Shown one piece after another: positions 15,710-24,201 of a stretch of 41,099 nt of DNA (position 1 is its first letter; every line of letters starts with the position of its first letter). This stretch comes from Treponema sp. UBA6988 (GTDB taxonomy: Bacteria > Spirochaetota > Spirochaetia > Treponematales > Treponemataceae), in NCBI GenBank assembly GCA_002448445.1, contig DJYC01000049.1, positions 24,215 through 65,313 on the forward strand, read 5' to 3'. The notes beneath the pieces were generated by a model, which was not told the origin of the DNA, did no database searches, and was given only the letters and a program-made list of their open reading frames with translations. The position numbers were made by a program, and so were the translations under genes.

Positions 15710-15835
15710 TTGGCTAATCCGACCGGACAGGCCTTTGCGCCACCGCCCTTCCGCCCTTCGGTAACCCTCATACCGCTTCGCGGTACTAAAGGGGCTCCAC
15801 GGCGGCGTAGGCATATCGCGATACGTTGAGCGATA
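15710..15835 (-). repeat. Dispersed modular palindromic element
   Basis: A reverse copy: cgcccttccgcccttcgg, taccgcttcgcggta hairpin, ggctccacggcggcgtagg and catatcgcgatacgttgagc. The last part matches 12290-12340 in opposite orientation. It occupies most of the gap between groL and the next gene. Confidence 0.7.
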
Positions 15836-15934
15836 TGGCCTTTAAAAAATCGTGCTACAGCGCTGCCATCCACGGAACGGAAATCAAGATTCTTGGCTTA
15901 ATCGCCTTTCATCATTTGCCATGCGCTTCTAAGC

Positions 15935-16300
15935 TCATATTTTACCAAAGGCAATGCACAGCAAGGCAAAGGAGCCAAAAATCATCAGGATATGCCGAAT
16001 TGTATCTTTCTTATTTTTTTCAAGATATTCCGCATATTCCAAATATTCATTTTTATTGCTTTCCTCGTAGCGCGTATAGAGTCTAAGGCAAGCATCTGTT
16101 ACAGAAAATGTTCTTCTTAGGCCGTATTCCTCACCGTAAAATTCTACGTAGCCGATTGCCTTTAAAGTTTCGTTGTCGCCTTCCAGCCGCAAAAAATCCA
16201 CCATCCGCTTATACTTTCTGTTGTATTCGAAAGCAGCTTTTGTCACGAAAACCCACGATGCAATAAATGCAATGGGTGCGACTATCTGAAGAAAAATCAT
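15935..16300 (-). CDS. Small membrane protein, unknown function
   Basis: 121 residues with a hydrophobic segment at each end (about 3-22 and 103-120) and a charged middle rich in Tyr, Glu and Lys. The middle is probably cytoplasmic (N-terminal FVTKAAFEYNRKYKRM is basic after the first helix). AGGAG lies ten bases before the ATG, the same spacing as in groL. No family recognised. It stands alone between repeat elements. Confidence 0.65.
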   Translation of the reverse strand: MIFLQIVAPIAFIASWVFVTKAAFEYNRKYKRMVDFLRLEGDNETLKAIGYVEFYGEEYGLRRTFSVTDACLRLYTRYEESNKNEYLEYAEYLEKNKKDTIRHILMIFGSFALLCIAFGKI

Positions 16301-16349
16301 TTTCTTAACGCTCCTGCTTTGTGATTTTATATTATTTTTGGGGAGCTAG

Positions 16350-16665
16350 CAAGCAAAACAGCCAGCAAGTCTATGGATGCCGCATTTGTTGCCCTAACAA
16401 AGAACCCTACGCCCGATTGGAAGGGCGGGTGGTAAAAATTGCTTCCGTGCAATTTTTACCCCTGAGTTTTCTGTTAGAAAACTCACCTGCTATTAAAGTA
16501 AAGAAATAACGCGCCCTCCTTGGCGCTATTTGCTTTACAAAATGTCTGCGGAGCCCTGGAAAGCGGGTGGCGCAGAGGCATGGGCGGTCGAATTAGCCAT
16601 GGAGTAAAATGGTAGAGCAAGTAGGACTTCGTCCTAAGGACTTCGTCCATAAAAGTACCCCCTAA
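16350..16665 (+). repeat. Dispersed modular palindromic element, two-module copy
   Basis: Core words cccgattggaagggcgg and gccctggaaagcggg enclose hairpins: GGTAAAAATTGC/GCAATTTTTACC (16431-16460) and GAGTTTTCT/AGAAAACTC (16464-16484). Downstream are gcgccctccttggcgcta, gttagc-type tagccatggagtaaaatgg and cgtccataaaagt. Confidence 0.75.
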
Positions 16666-16708
16666 AAAGCTGCTAAAGAAAAGTGCGATAGACTTTTAAG
16701 AATTTGTA

Positions 16709-16717
16709 TGATATAAT
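16709..16717 (+). promoter_or_regulatory. Extended -10 promoter of the 16734 operon
   Basis: TGATATAAT (16709-16717), with TAGACT at 16689-16694 as a 17-base-spaced -35. The start should fall near 16724, ten bases before the first ATG. Confidence 0.6.
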
Positions 16718-16733
16718 TTGAGTAATTTTATAG

Positions 16734-17882
16734 ATGGAAGAAATGTCCGTTATGGAAAATTCTAACGAACTTAACAAGATGGAAGCCTCTAAATTACCGG
16801 ATTTGAACGCTGGCTATACACCCGTAAGCCTGGATACGTTTTTTGACTCGTCCGAAAAGCCGGAAGATTTGATTAGCACGGGAATTATTGTCCTTACGCC
16901 ATATCAGGAGGAGCTTTACAACAACCTGCTTGCGGCTCTGGAAAAAAATGCCCCGGACCGCGTGGAAAAGCTTACAGACCGCCTTGCAGATATTAAACAG
17001 TTGGCCCAAGCGCTTGCAGCATTCCCGTCGCTTTTGGAACGCGCAACACTCAATACCACGGTGCGCACCCCGGAAGCCCTTGTAGAAAGCCTTATTTCCT
17101 ACCAGGAAGACGGCGATACCTTGCTTCACATGCCATCCAAGGCCATTTTGGGCAAGGGATTCCTTGTTGCAAAGATTCACACCTTTTATTCAATGTCCAA
17201 ACTGGCACGCGACTATGCGGGAATGGACGAAAAGACCGTAAAGAAGTACAGCGACGAGACTGTGAGCATGATGTTCACCCTTATGGCGGAAGACGTTTAC
17301 CTTAACCTAATAAAGGATTCCTCACTTTCCATGGATTTGCGCAGGGAACTTGCAAACAGCCTGATTATCCTTTGGGAACACCGCTCCGACCAGAATATTT
17401 CCGACATTGCGCCGGTTTTGCAGAGCGTTTGGTCCGCCAGGCGAAAGATTGCCCCCGCATTCGGCACAATGATGGGGACAAGTGAGCTTTTGCTTGTTTC
17501 CATTCAGATGGACGAACAGTGGACATCCTTTATAAAAGAGCGTCTTGGAGACAACGAAGTTTCCCAGGCCATGGAAGAGTTTTTGTTCGGTATTTCCTAC
17601 GAGCAGATTATCCGTTTGCGCGAGATTTTGCGTGAGCAGGGCATAAAGGCCATTGGCCGTGATGAAGTTAGTGCCCAGCTTGGTGAGCGCGTAAAGACGG
17701 ACATTAGCCTTGACTACCGCGACTTTTACCTTTTGTATACAGTCCGCCGCGACAACGCCCGTGCAAGAAGCCGTCTCCACCTTCCCGGCCCCACAAAGAC
17801 TCTGGAAGACTTCTTTATCCGCTTTATTATGGAAAAGAACAGCGAAAAGCAGAAAAACGATGCCTTTGCAAAGCAGCCCTAG
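16734..17882 (+). CDS. Helical cytoplasmic protein of unknown function
   Basis: 382 residues from the first ATG. In-frame ATGs at 16743 and 16752 are alternatives; the last has GGAAG eleven bases upstream and may be the real start. No signal peptide or membrane segment. The sequence is mostly Leu/Glu/Lys-rich helix with a C-terminal region containing YEQIIRLREILREQG and RARSRLHLPGPTKTLEDFF. I recognise no enzyme motif. It lies 19-35 bases upstream of the XRE-cupin regulator on the same strand, so the two are probably one transcription unit. Confidence 0.72.
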   Translation: MEEMSVMENSNELNKMEASKLPDLNAGYTPVSLDTFFDSSEKPEDLISTGIIVLTPYQEELYNNLLAALEKNAPDRVEKLTDRLADIKQLAQALAAFPSLLERATLNTTVRTPEALVESLISYQEDGDTLLHMPSKAILGKGFLVAKIHTFYSMSKLARDYAGMDEKTVKKYSDETVSMMFTLMAEDVYLNLIKDSSLSMDLRRELANSLIILWEHRSDQNISDIAPVLQSVWSARRKIAPAFGTMMGTSELLLVSIQMDEQWTSFIKERLGDNEVSQAMEEFLFGISYEQIIRLREILREQGIKAIGRDEVSAQLGERVKTDISLDYRDFYLLYTVRRDNARARSRLHLPGPTKTLEDFFIRFIMEKNSEKQKNDAFAKQP

Positions 17883-17916
17883 CTTGCTGTAGCCTTGCTG
17901 TGTGGTGTTAATTGTT

Positions 17917-18492
17917 ATGGAAGAAAAAAAGACCTACCGCTTTGGGGACAAGCTTAAGGACGTGCGCGAAAAAAAGCATCTTACTCTAAAAGCCGTGGCA
18001 AAAGAAGCTGGCGTTAGCGAAAGCCTTGTCTCGCAGATTGAGCACAACCGCGTTTCCCCTGCAATAGATACCCTTCTTTCCCTGGCAGATGCACTGGACA
18101 TTAACCTGGAGTATCTTTTTGAAGAATACAACCAGAGCCGCCCCGTTACGATTGTAAGAAGCGGGGAAAGGCGCAGCATGAAGGAAGATGACGTTGCCTA
18201 CGAGGAAGTCCTTGCGCCATCAAAAAAAGACGGCGACCACTCGATTGAATGTTACCTGATTACCATTCCACAGGGAGGCCACACCCACCGTGGCAGCTAC
18301 GGCCACCCCGGCAAGGAAATGGGCTTTATAATAGAAGGAAAGGGAAAGCTTGTCTACGAAAAGAGCGAACACGAGCTTTTGGCAGGGGACAGCGTTTCCT
18401 TTAGCGCAACTTCTCCCCACACAATAGAAAACACCGGCAGCGGAATCCTGCGCGCCCTCTGGATAGTAACCCCAGCCCAGCGGTTTGTGTAA
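17917..18492 (+). CDS. XRE-family regulator with C-terminal cupin
   Basis: A 191-residue cytoplasmic transcription factor. A helix-turn-helix domain (residues about 9-65: LKDVREKKHLTLKAVAKEAG, then VSESLVSQIEHNRVSPAIDTL) is followed by a cupin_2 sensor domain (about 105-185: IPQGGHTHRGSYGHPGKEMGF, LLAGDSVSFSATSPHTIEN). This is the PuuR/SutR-type architecture, in which a small molecule or metal bound by the cupin controls DNA binding. I start at the ATG at 17917. In-frame GTGs at 17902 and 17905 are possible but add a sequence unusual for the family. No ribosome site is visible, so translation may be coupled to the upstream gene. Confidence 0.88.
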   Translation: MEEKKTYRFGDKLKDVREKKHLTLKAVAKEAGVSESLVSQIEHNRVSPAIDTLLSLADALDINLEYLFEEYNQSRPVTIVRSGERRSMKEDDVAYEEVLAPSKKDGDHSIECYLITIPQGGHTHRGSYGHPGKEMGFIIEGKGKLVYEKSEHELLAGDSVSFSATSPHTIENTGSGILRALWIVTPAQRFV

Positions 18493-18599
18493 CTTACGGT
18501 CATTGAGCCCGTTGAAATGACCTTGCATGGTAGTTTCTACACTCATTTGCAGCAAGTGTGGCATAGCACTCAAACAAAAGCATTTGGAATTTTATAATC

Positions 18600-18870
18600 T
18601 TCTGGAGCGCATGCCCTTTTAAACTGTGCCCGGCACTACATGCCGGCCAGAATCCTTTGCATTTTTCCCTAATCGCAAACAAGTAGCGCCACGGACGGCG
18701 CGTCAAAAGTTAGCAGAAAAAACTGGTGAGTTTTCGCCAGAAAACTCACGGGATAAAATGCCAAGGAGGGCATTTTATCCCGCTTTCCAGGGTTCCGGCT
18801 TTCGCCTCCATTGCCTAACGGCAACGCGTTCCGCGCCCTTCCAATCGGGGCTAGGCTGGTGGGCAAGCAG
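18600..18870 (-). repeat. Dispersed modular palindromic element
   Basis: A reverse copy with two locus-specific hairpins: GTGAGTTTTC/GAAAACTCAC (18726-18749) and a perfect 13-base-pair stem GGGATAAAATGCC (18750-18762) with loop AAGGAG and complement 18769-18781. Then come ggttccggctttcgcctccatt and cttccaatcggggctagg. Confidence 0.78.
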
Positions 18871-18872
18871 GC

Positions 18873-18906
18873 AAAAAAAAGCACGGAGGTTTTAGCCACC
18901 GTGCTT
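18873..18906 (-). terminator. Orphan rho-independent terminator
   Basis: AGCACGG/CCGTGCT stem followed on the minus strand by eight or more T. The only reading frame it could serve is the fragment at 18980-19057. Confidence 0.65.
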
Positions 18907-18979
18907 GGTACTTTTTATATTGGACGCTCTTATAAGCGCTTGCCTTTGCCAATGCTAGGCGCACCTTTTTACGAAGATG

Positions 18980-19057
18980 TTATTTTGCAAGCTCTCCTCC
19001 AGATGGAGATGGTGTAGGCGTTGTCTGCTCTGTGGTCTGTTCATCGTCATCATCAAT
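18980..19057 (-). pseudogene. Possible orphan 3' end of a lost gene
   Basis: A short frame without a start codon reads IDDDDEQTTEQTTPTPSPSG then GELAK and a stop. Acidic and Thr/Pro-rich tails of this type occur on secreted or repeat-bearing proteins. A good terminator follows 70 bases downstream. No source gene is recognised. Chance cannot be excluded because the frame has only about 26 codons. Confidence 0.3.
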
Positions 19058-19149
19058 GGTAAATTAAGCAAATTTTAAAATAATTTTCAGAAAACCACTA
19101 TAAAAAAAAATAGGTGTTTGCGCCCTGTCTCTTTGCAGCGAATGCGGTG

Positions 19150-19375
19150 CAGCCTACGCCCGATTGTAGCGGCACGAAGTGGTACCGCCTTGGCGGTACT
19201 GAAACCGCGGAAAGCGGGGACAATTCCCTCCGTGGCAGTTTGTTTTCCCCTTGCTTTGTAAAGATATAAAGAGCTGTTCTTGGGCTGCATGTTTTAGAAT
19301 AGGGAAAATGCCACGGAGTTTGCCCGGAGCCGAAGGACCGGGCACAGTAAAAGTTGGCCTTTCGTCCATTAGAAC
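19150..19375 (+). repeat. Dispersed modular palindromic element
   Basis: A forward, more diverged copy: cctacgcccgattgtagcgg, gtaccgccttggcggtac hairpin, gaaaccgcggaaagcgggg, then tgcccggagccgaaggaccgggca (a hairpin) near 19320. Confidence 0.6.
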
Positions 19376-22335
19376 AAATTGCGCAGTAGAATCTCTGGGC
19401 CAATTTGTCCTGTTATGGTGCAGTCCTTGTAGATGCCCTCGAATGCCCCGTCTCCGGCAATTTCGTCAAAGTCCCACATGATTATTGAGCGAAGGTTTTT
19501 GCAGTCGCGGCAGAAGTTTTCCGGAAATTCCACCTTGTCGCAGCCGGCAAGAATCAGGTAGTAGAGGTTTGTCTGCTTGGCAAGGAAGTTTCTGGGGAAG
19601 GGGATGTTTTCTCCGCTCTGGGGGTCGCGCGCATAGGCTGAGTGCGAAAAATCCACGACGTATTTTTTGTCCGGGTTGGATTCCAGTGTAGTGCGCAATT
19701 CCTTGATGATTTTTAGGTTGTGGACGTCTTCCACCGTGTAGAATTCAAAGTTTGCCTTTATTGGAATGCCCCTCATGTAGTTTACCTTTAGCTGGGAGAT
19801 TGAATATGCAAGCCTTGCAGAAAAGTTTTCTTCGCTAACGAGGGTAAAGTCCATAAAGCCAATTTCCCTGGAGCCTATTGGGTCTGCGAAATTTTTTATG
19901 GCCGAGCCAAAGACAATTTTTTTTGCATACACAAGAAGGCAGTCGTTTGCAAGGAAGGCCGCTTTGTCCGGAAGGTATATGTTCCTGAATTTTCCGCAGA
20001 TTGAGTTGGAGCCTAGCCAGCTGGTCTTACATTTGCGCAAGTCCAAATCCAGGGTAAGCTCTTGTGCCTGTTTGCTTTCCGAAAAATAATCGTAGAGGCT
20101 ATCTAGCTTTTTAGTGTTGTACTCTATGTTTTCTGCAAAGACCAGGCGGTAGTTCTTTCCGGGCTTTAGCGAGTCGATTGTTTTTGCAAAATAGTTTTCC
20201 TTGTCTTTTTCAAAGGAGCATTCCACAATCTCTGTGTTTTCCCAGTAGCCATCGTCTTCCTTGTATTCGGGGATGGTTGCATCTTGGTCTTCAAATTCAA
20301 AGTCGCCAAAAGTCCATGAATCCCAGTCGAAGGGTTTTGCATCTTTCTTTGGCTTACTGTGGTAGAGCCAGTAGAGTTCATCATCATCGTCATCGGCACC
20401 CTTTATGTTGTACATGGAAAGCTCATGCTTTGCGCTGAATGAGTCCGGGTCCAGCTGCAGGGCCTTTTTTAGAAGCTCTATTGCCTTGTCAAAGTCCTGC
20501 ACAAAGTCATTCTTTTCCTTGTCAAAATAAATTCCGTCGCGGTACATTTCTGCAAGGGAGTTTAGGCAGAGACTGTCTCCTGCATCTGCGCCTTTTTCGT
20601 AAAGCTCGCTTGCTTTTTTTGCGTCAGAGTCGCAGAGGTCTCCCCATTTGTAGAAGTCTGCAAGACCATGGTATGCCTTTGTAAACCCAAGGTCTGCACT
20701 TTTTTTGTAGCAGTCGAATGCCTTTTTCTTTGATTCTGCCGTGGAAGAGCTTTCGTAAAGTTTTGCAAGTAAAAACCATGCCGTTGCATCGAATGAATTT
20801 TCCCCAATCCTTTTTTTTAGCCCTTCCATTTCTTCCTTTTGCTGACTATCCCACATTGCCCGCTTAACCTGGTTTTCTTTTGAATTTGGATCGTAGGGGT
20901 CATTCGTGTAGTCCAGGAATTCCTTTGCGTCCGAAAGTCCGTGGGCGTCCAGATATTTTTCTGCCGCTTCTTTTGATTCGTTAAGGTACTTGTAGTATGC
21001 AAGTGCAAGTGAACAGTCCTTGTTTTTTTCTGCATACTTTTCGCAAAAGGCAAGTGCGTCTTTTTCTTCTGCAAATAAAAGGTTGTCCCCGTAGAAGACT
21101 GTGTAGGTTCTGGGATATTCGTCCTTGCTATTGTTGTAGCGGTTTACAAATCCGTAAACTTTTAGCCTTCCGAAAGCAACCTCGTTTAGTTCATTGATGT
21201 AATAGCTAAGAAGAACTTCCTTGTCTTTGTCCTTGGATTTTTCCACTGCCTTGTCAAAGTAGTAGACTGCCTTTTTAAAGTCCCTGCTTCCGTGTTGTCC
21301 TTTTGCAAACTCCTCTGCAAGATACGTACATGACTCCCTGTCTTCCTTGTCCGCAGCCTTTATCCTCCATTCGTAAACCTTGCTTGCATTTTTGTGCCTG
21401 TAGGAATAGTCGTTATAGTAGCTGATGACTTTTTTTATTGCATAGAGTTCGCCTTTTTCTGCCCTTTTTAAAAGGTATGGGAGCTTTTCGTTTTCTATTT
21501 TTTCCTTTTCATTTTTCAGCTTTGCCCGCTTTTCGTGGTAGCGGCGGTACCATTTTGCCCTGTTTGTCCCATTGTTCCCGTCATCGTCTTCGCTGTACTC
21601 AGAGTAAAAGCTGAACCAAAGCTTGAACATTGCATCAAGGTTTCCTCTTTCCGCAGCATCCACATAATATGGAAGGCATTTGCTTTCTGCTTCCTTTAAG
21701 GTCTCGCTGTGGAAGCCTGCTATGTAGAGGTAAATGTTTTCGTCTTCCGGATAAAGGTCGCGTATTTTTAGCAGTGTCTCTTCTGCTTTTTTTAGGGACT
21801 TTTCGCACCCCCTTCCTTCTTCGTAGCAGTCCCCAAGATTTAAAAGTGCCGTCATGTAGTTTAAGGACGCGGCTTTTTGGTAAAGGCTGAATGCCTCTTC
21901 GTCTGAATCCGAATATGCGCCCAACGTGTTTATTGCCGGCGCAAAGTTTTTGTCTGCTGCTTTTTTTATGTAGCTCATGCCTTTTTCTTTGGAAGCTTCC
22001 GTTCCAATTTCGTTTATGTAGCAGTAGCCCACTGCACACTGGGCAATAAGGTTTTCCGGCTCTTCGTCTGCAATTTTCTTGTATTGCTCAAAGGCTTGCT
22101 CCCGGGTCATCTCCATGTATTCAGCTGCGTTAAGGTAGGGTGGTAGCGGAGTTTTTGTCATAGTCCTTATGCGCTTGGTGTAGTCGGTTATGTCCAGAGC
22201 GTATTCAAGCCGGACTTGCCTTTGGTCTGTGGAAAGCCCTTTGCCTGCCCAAAGCCTTTCGTTTGCCGAATGCCCTTCTGCAAAAGCTGCCGCAGAAAGC
22301 ATTGACATAATTATAGAAAGAAATATTTTTTTCAT
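19369..22335 (-). CDS. Secreted Sel1-repeat protein with LRR-like C-terminus
   Basis: I start at the ATG at 22335 (988 residues), where a signal peptide begins (MKKIFLSIIMSMLSAAAFA). The open frame to 22362 would cross the promoter. Residues about 90-700 carry many Sel1/TPR-like units, for example GYCYINEIGTEASKEKGMSY, LLNLGDCYEEGRGCEKSLKK and GLADFYKWGDLCDSDAKKAS. Sel1 units make a solenoid that holds protein partners. The last 80 or so residues have BspA-type leucine-rich features (NLYYLILAGCDKVEFPENF). It is probably periplasmic or surface exposed. There is no ribosome site; the mRNA should be leaderless. No operon partner. Confidence 0.85.
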   Translation of the reverse strand: MKKIFLSIIMSMLSAAAFAEGHSANERLWAGKGLSTDQRQVRLEYALDITDYTKRIRTMTKTPLPPYLNAAEYMEMTREQAFEQYKKIADEEPENLIAQCAVGYCYINEIGTEASKEKGMSYIKKAADKNFAPAINTLGAYSDSDEEAFSLYQKAASLNYMTALLNLGDCYEEGRGCEKSLKKAEETLLKIRDLYPEDENIYLYIAGFHSETLKEAESKCLPYYVDAAERGNLDAMFKLWFSFYSEYSEDDDGNNGTNRAKWYRRYHEKRAKLKNEKEKIENEKLPYLLKRAEKGELYAIKKVISYYNDYSYRHKNASKVYEWRIKAADKEDRESCTYLAEEFAKGQHGSRDFKKAVYYFDKAVEKSKDKDKEVLLSYYINELNEVAFGRLKVYGFVNRYNNSKDEYPRTYTVFYGDNLLFAEEKDALAFCEKYAEKNKDCSLALAYYKYLNESKEAAEKYLDAHGLSDAKEFLDYTNDPYDPNSKENQVKRAMWDSQQKEEMEGLKKRIGENSFDATAWFLLAKLYESSSTAESKKKAFDCYKKSADLGFTKAYHGLADFYKWGDLCDSDAKKASELYEKGADAGDSLCLNSLAEMYRDGIYFDKEKNDFVQDFDKAIELLKKALQLDPDSFSAKHELSMYNIKGADDDDDELYWLYHSKPKKDAKPFDWDSWTFGDFEFEDQDATIPEYKEDDGYWENTEIVECSFEKDKENYFAKTIDSLKPGKNYRLVFAENIEYNTKKLDSLYDYFSESKQAQELTLDLDLRKCKTSWLGSNSICGKFRNIYLPDKAAFLANDCLLVYAKKIVFGSAIKNFADPIGSREIGFMDFTLVSEENFSARLAYSISQLKVNYMRGIPIKANFEFYTVEDVHNLKIIKELRTTLESNPDKKYVVDFSHSAYARDPQSGENIPFPRNFLAKQTNLYYLILAGCDKVEFPENFCRDCKNLRSIIMWDFDEIAGDGAFEGIYKDCTITGQIGPEILLRNLF

Positions 22336-22341
22336 GGGCGA

Positions 22342-22370
22342 ATTATAGCATTTGAAGGGCAATGTATCTA
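22342..22370 (-). promoter_or_regulatory. Promoter of the Sel1-protein gene, leaderless
   Basis: Minus-strand TGCTATAAT (22342-22350) has an extended -10; TAGATA lies 17 bases upstream of the hexamer. Six bases separate the -10 from the ATG at 22335. Confidence 0.7.
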
Positions 22371-22374
22371 GTGC

Positions 22375-22560
22375 AATTTCTCTTTTCTTTTTTGGAGCGT
22401 ATTGCCTTTTTTAACTGTGCCCGGCACTCCGTGTCCGGTCAGCCTTCTTTGCATTCCCCGCTTTCCAGGGTTCCGGCTTGCGCCTCCATTGCCTACGGCA
22501 ACCGCTTCGCGGCCCTTCCAATCGGGGCTAGGCTTGATGGGCAAGAACCTTGTTTTACAG
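22375..22560 (-). repeat. Dispersed modular palindromic element
   Basis: A reverse copy with ggttccggcttgcgcctccatt, ccgcttcgcggcccttccaa and tcggggctagg. The hairpin tccgtggtttt/aaaaccacgga at 22571-22609 follows. From 22610 to 22815 I see no gene. Confidence 0.7.
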
Positions 22561-22815
22561 CAAAATATTTTCCGTGGTTTTGTGGCAAAAAATATGAGAA
22601 AACCACGGAGAATGTTGTATTTTTCGTGGTTTTGTACCCTTTGCCCTTGCGGAAGATGCATAGTGTGATATGTTCATAAATGCGGTTTTCTGCAACTGCC
22701 ACACCATTGCATGAACCAACAAGCGGATTTGCTTAGGTCTAACGACCTTCGCTTTTCTGGAGAGTGGGATAGAGTGCAAAATGTTCTGAATTAAGTGGCC
22801 ATTCCCTAAAGAAAA

Positions 22816-23346
22816 CTATTTTTGCAATTTCTTTTTAAAGTATTCAAGCGGCCTGTTTGGTTGGTAGTCTGCTTTTAGGGGACCGTTTGAATTGCTTAAG
22901 ACTTTTCCTGTTTTGTCAAAGAGGATAAAGCCTGGAATGAAAAACTTTTCGCAGCTGGCATAAGCGTCAAGGTTAAAAAGTCCACATTCATCCCTGTGGT
23001 CAAAATCTACATAGTAGAAGGGGTAGTTTTCTTCTTTTAGATAGCCTGTCAAGTCGTCATTTGATTTGTCTTTTTTGCAGCCTGCAAAAACTACGATAAA
23101 ATTATTCTTCTTTTTATAAGTATTGTAGAAGTCTGTAATTTCATCCTTCATTTCTTTGCAGTATGGACACCACGATGCCCCGTAGAAAACAAAGTAGTAG
23201 TCTGCCTTTAAGTCTCTTTCCGTTACAAGATTGCCTTCCTGATCTTTTACGTATCCGTAAAACTTTTCAACCATTGCATTTTTTGCGCAAGAAAAGAGTA
23301 AAAGTGAAAATAGGATTGTCAGAATAATATAAGATGATTTCTTCAT
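22816..23346 (-). CDS. Thioredoxin-like lipoprotein
   Basis: From the ATG at 23346 (GGAAG about ten bases upstream) the protein has 176 residues. A lipoprotein signal (LLLFSC, lipid-modified Cys near residue 20) anchors it outside the inner membrane. The thioredoxin-type fold has the active site WCPYC (ASWCPYCKEMKDEI) and the later cis-proline region FFIPGFILFDKTGK. It probably exchanges disulfides or reduces periplasmic proteins. It is the second gene after a Cys-rich lipoprotein, 29 bases downstream, which makes that protein a likely substrate. The longer open frame to 23394 lacks a ribosome site. Confidence 0.85.
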   Translation of the reverse strand: MKKSSYIILTILFSLLLFSCAKNAMVEKFYGYVKDQEGNLVTERDLKADYYFVFYGASWCPYCKEMKDEITDFYNTYKKKNNFIVVFAGCKKDKSNDDLTGYLKEENYPFYYVDFDHRDECGLFNLDAYASCEKFFIPGFILFDKTGKVLSNSNGPLKADYQPNRPLEYFKKKLQK

Positions 23347-23375
23347 GACGTGTAGTCTTCCTTTTCTGTGTTTAT

Positions 23376-23759
23376 TTATGGGTTTCGTATGCATTCACCA
23401 TTAGACACTCTATAACCTTCTACGCATCTAATACAATTTCCATCATTATCGCCATCTATACAATTCTCCACATTGATTATGCATCGCCCATTATACAAAC
23501 TGTATCTACCATGACAAGCTATGCATCTTTCATTTTCATCATAATCGGTGCAGCCTTGTATTATGGACTCACATTGACCTGTGACGGAGCTGCATCTAGT
23601 TCCTCTCGGACAATCTGCATTACTGGCGCAGCCAAATACTTGCGGTGGGTTTTCTTGGCTTACGGACTCATCGGAACTGGAACTTGATGAGGAGTTTGAG
23701 CAGGTTGTGAAAAGGGCTGTCGCTATAAACAATAAGCATAAGATTTGTTTTATTTTCAT
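23376..23759 (-). CDS. Cysteine-rich lipoprotein
   Basis: 127 residues from the ATG at 23759 (GGGGAAAAG site). A lipobox (LFTTC) is followed by a Ser-rich linker, then a domain with about twelve cysteines arranged as short repeats (CIACHGRYSLYNGRCI, CIRCVEGYRVSNGECI), an EGF/furin-like pattern probably held by disulfides. It is surface or periplasmic. The next gene encodes a thioredoxin-like lipoprotein. A 24-base palindrome and a hairpin lie upstream. No specific function is recognised. Confidence 0.78.
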   Translation of the reverse strand: MKIKQILCLLFIATALFTTCSNSSSSSSSDESVSQENPPQVFGCASNADCPRGTRCSSVTGQCESIIQGCTDYDENERCIACHGRYSLYNGRCIINVENCIDGDNDGNCIRCVEGYRVSNGECIRNP

Positions 23760-23784
23760 AATCTTTTCCCCGGCAGAGTTTTTA

Positions 23785-23827
23785 ATGGACTTAATCAAGT
23801 CCATTACCTACAGTATACTGTAGGTAA
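23785..23827. promoter_or_regulatory. Two adjoining palindromes upstream of the Cys-rich lipoprotein operon
   Basis: ATGGACTT-AATC-AAGTCCAT (23785-23804) is a hairpin. It touches a perfect 24-base palindrome (23804-23827) centred on CTACAGTATACTGTAG. The palindrome contains a TATACT box on the minus strand, so a repressor bound there could cover the promoter. The regulator is unknown. Confidence 0.6.
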
Positions 23828-23879
23828 ATTTTTTTAAATTTTGGTGAGGGATTTTAATCTTTCTTGCAAAGCAGTAACG

Positions 23880-24115
23880 AGCCATGGATGGCGGCTTAGC
23901 AACATGTAGAATTGCCTTGCAATTCTGCAATCATAAAAAAATCCAAGGAGGGATTTTTTTTATGCGACCTACGCCCGATTGGAAGGGCCCGCGCAAGCGG
24001 GTTGCGTTAGCAATGGAGCCGGAAGGCGGAACCCTGGAAAGCGGGTGGCGAAAGGGGCTGTCGGTCGAGTTAGCCATGGAATAAAATGGTGGAGCGTACA
24101 AAGGTACCGTCCAGA
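23880..24115 (+). repeat. Dispersed modular palindromic element
   Basis: Hairpins AGAATTGC/GCAATTCT (23909-23926) and AAAAAATCC/GGATTTTTT with loop AAGGAG (23936-23959) precede the core cccgattggaagggccc, atggagccggaaggcgg, aaccctggaaagcggg. The tail tagccatggaataaaatgg matches 16600. Confidence 0.78.
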
Positions 24116-24120
24116 AAATT

Positions 24121-24165
24121 AAAAAAAAAGACTTGCCCGGAAAAACTGGTCTTCCGAACAAGTCT
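24121..24165 (-). terminator. glgP terminator
   Basis: On the minus strand AGACTTG-TTCGGA / TCCGGG-CAAGTCT is followed by nine T. Confidence 0.85.
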
Positions 24166-24201
24166 TTTGATGGTCATTTGGATTGCTTAAGGCCGGAGCT
24201 T

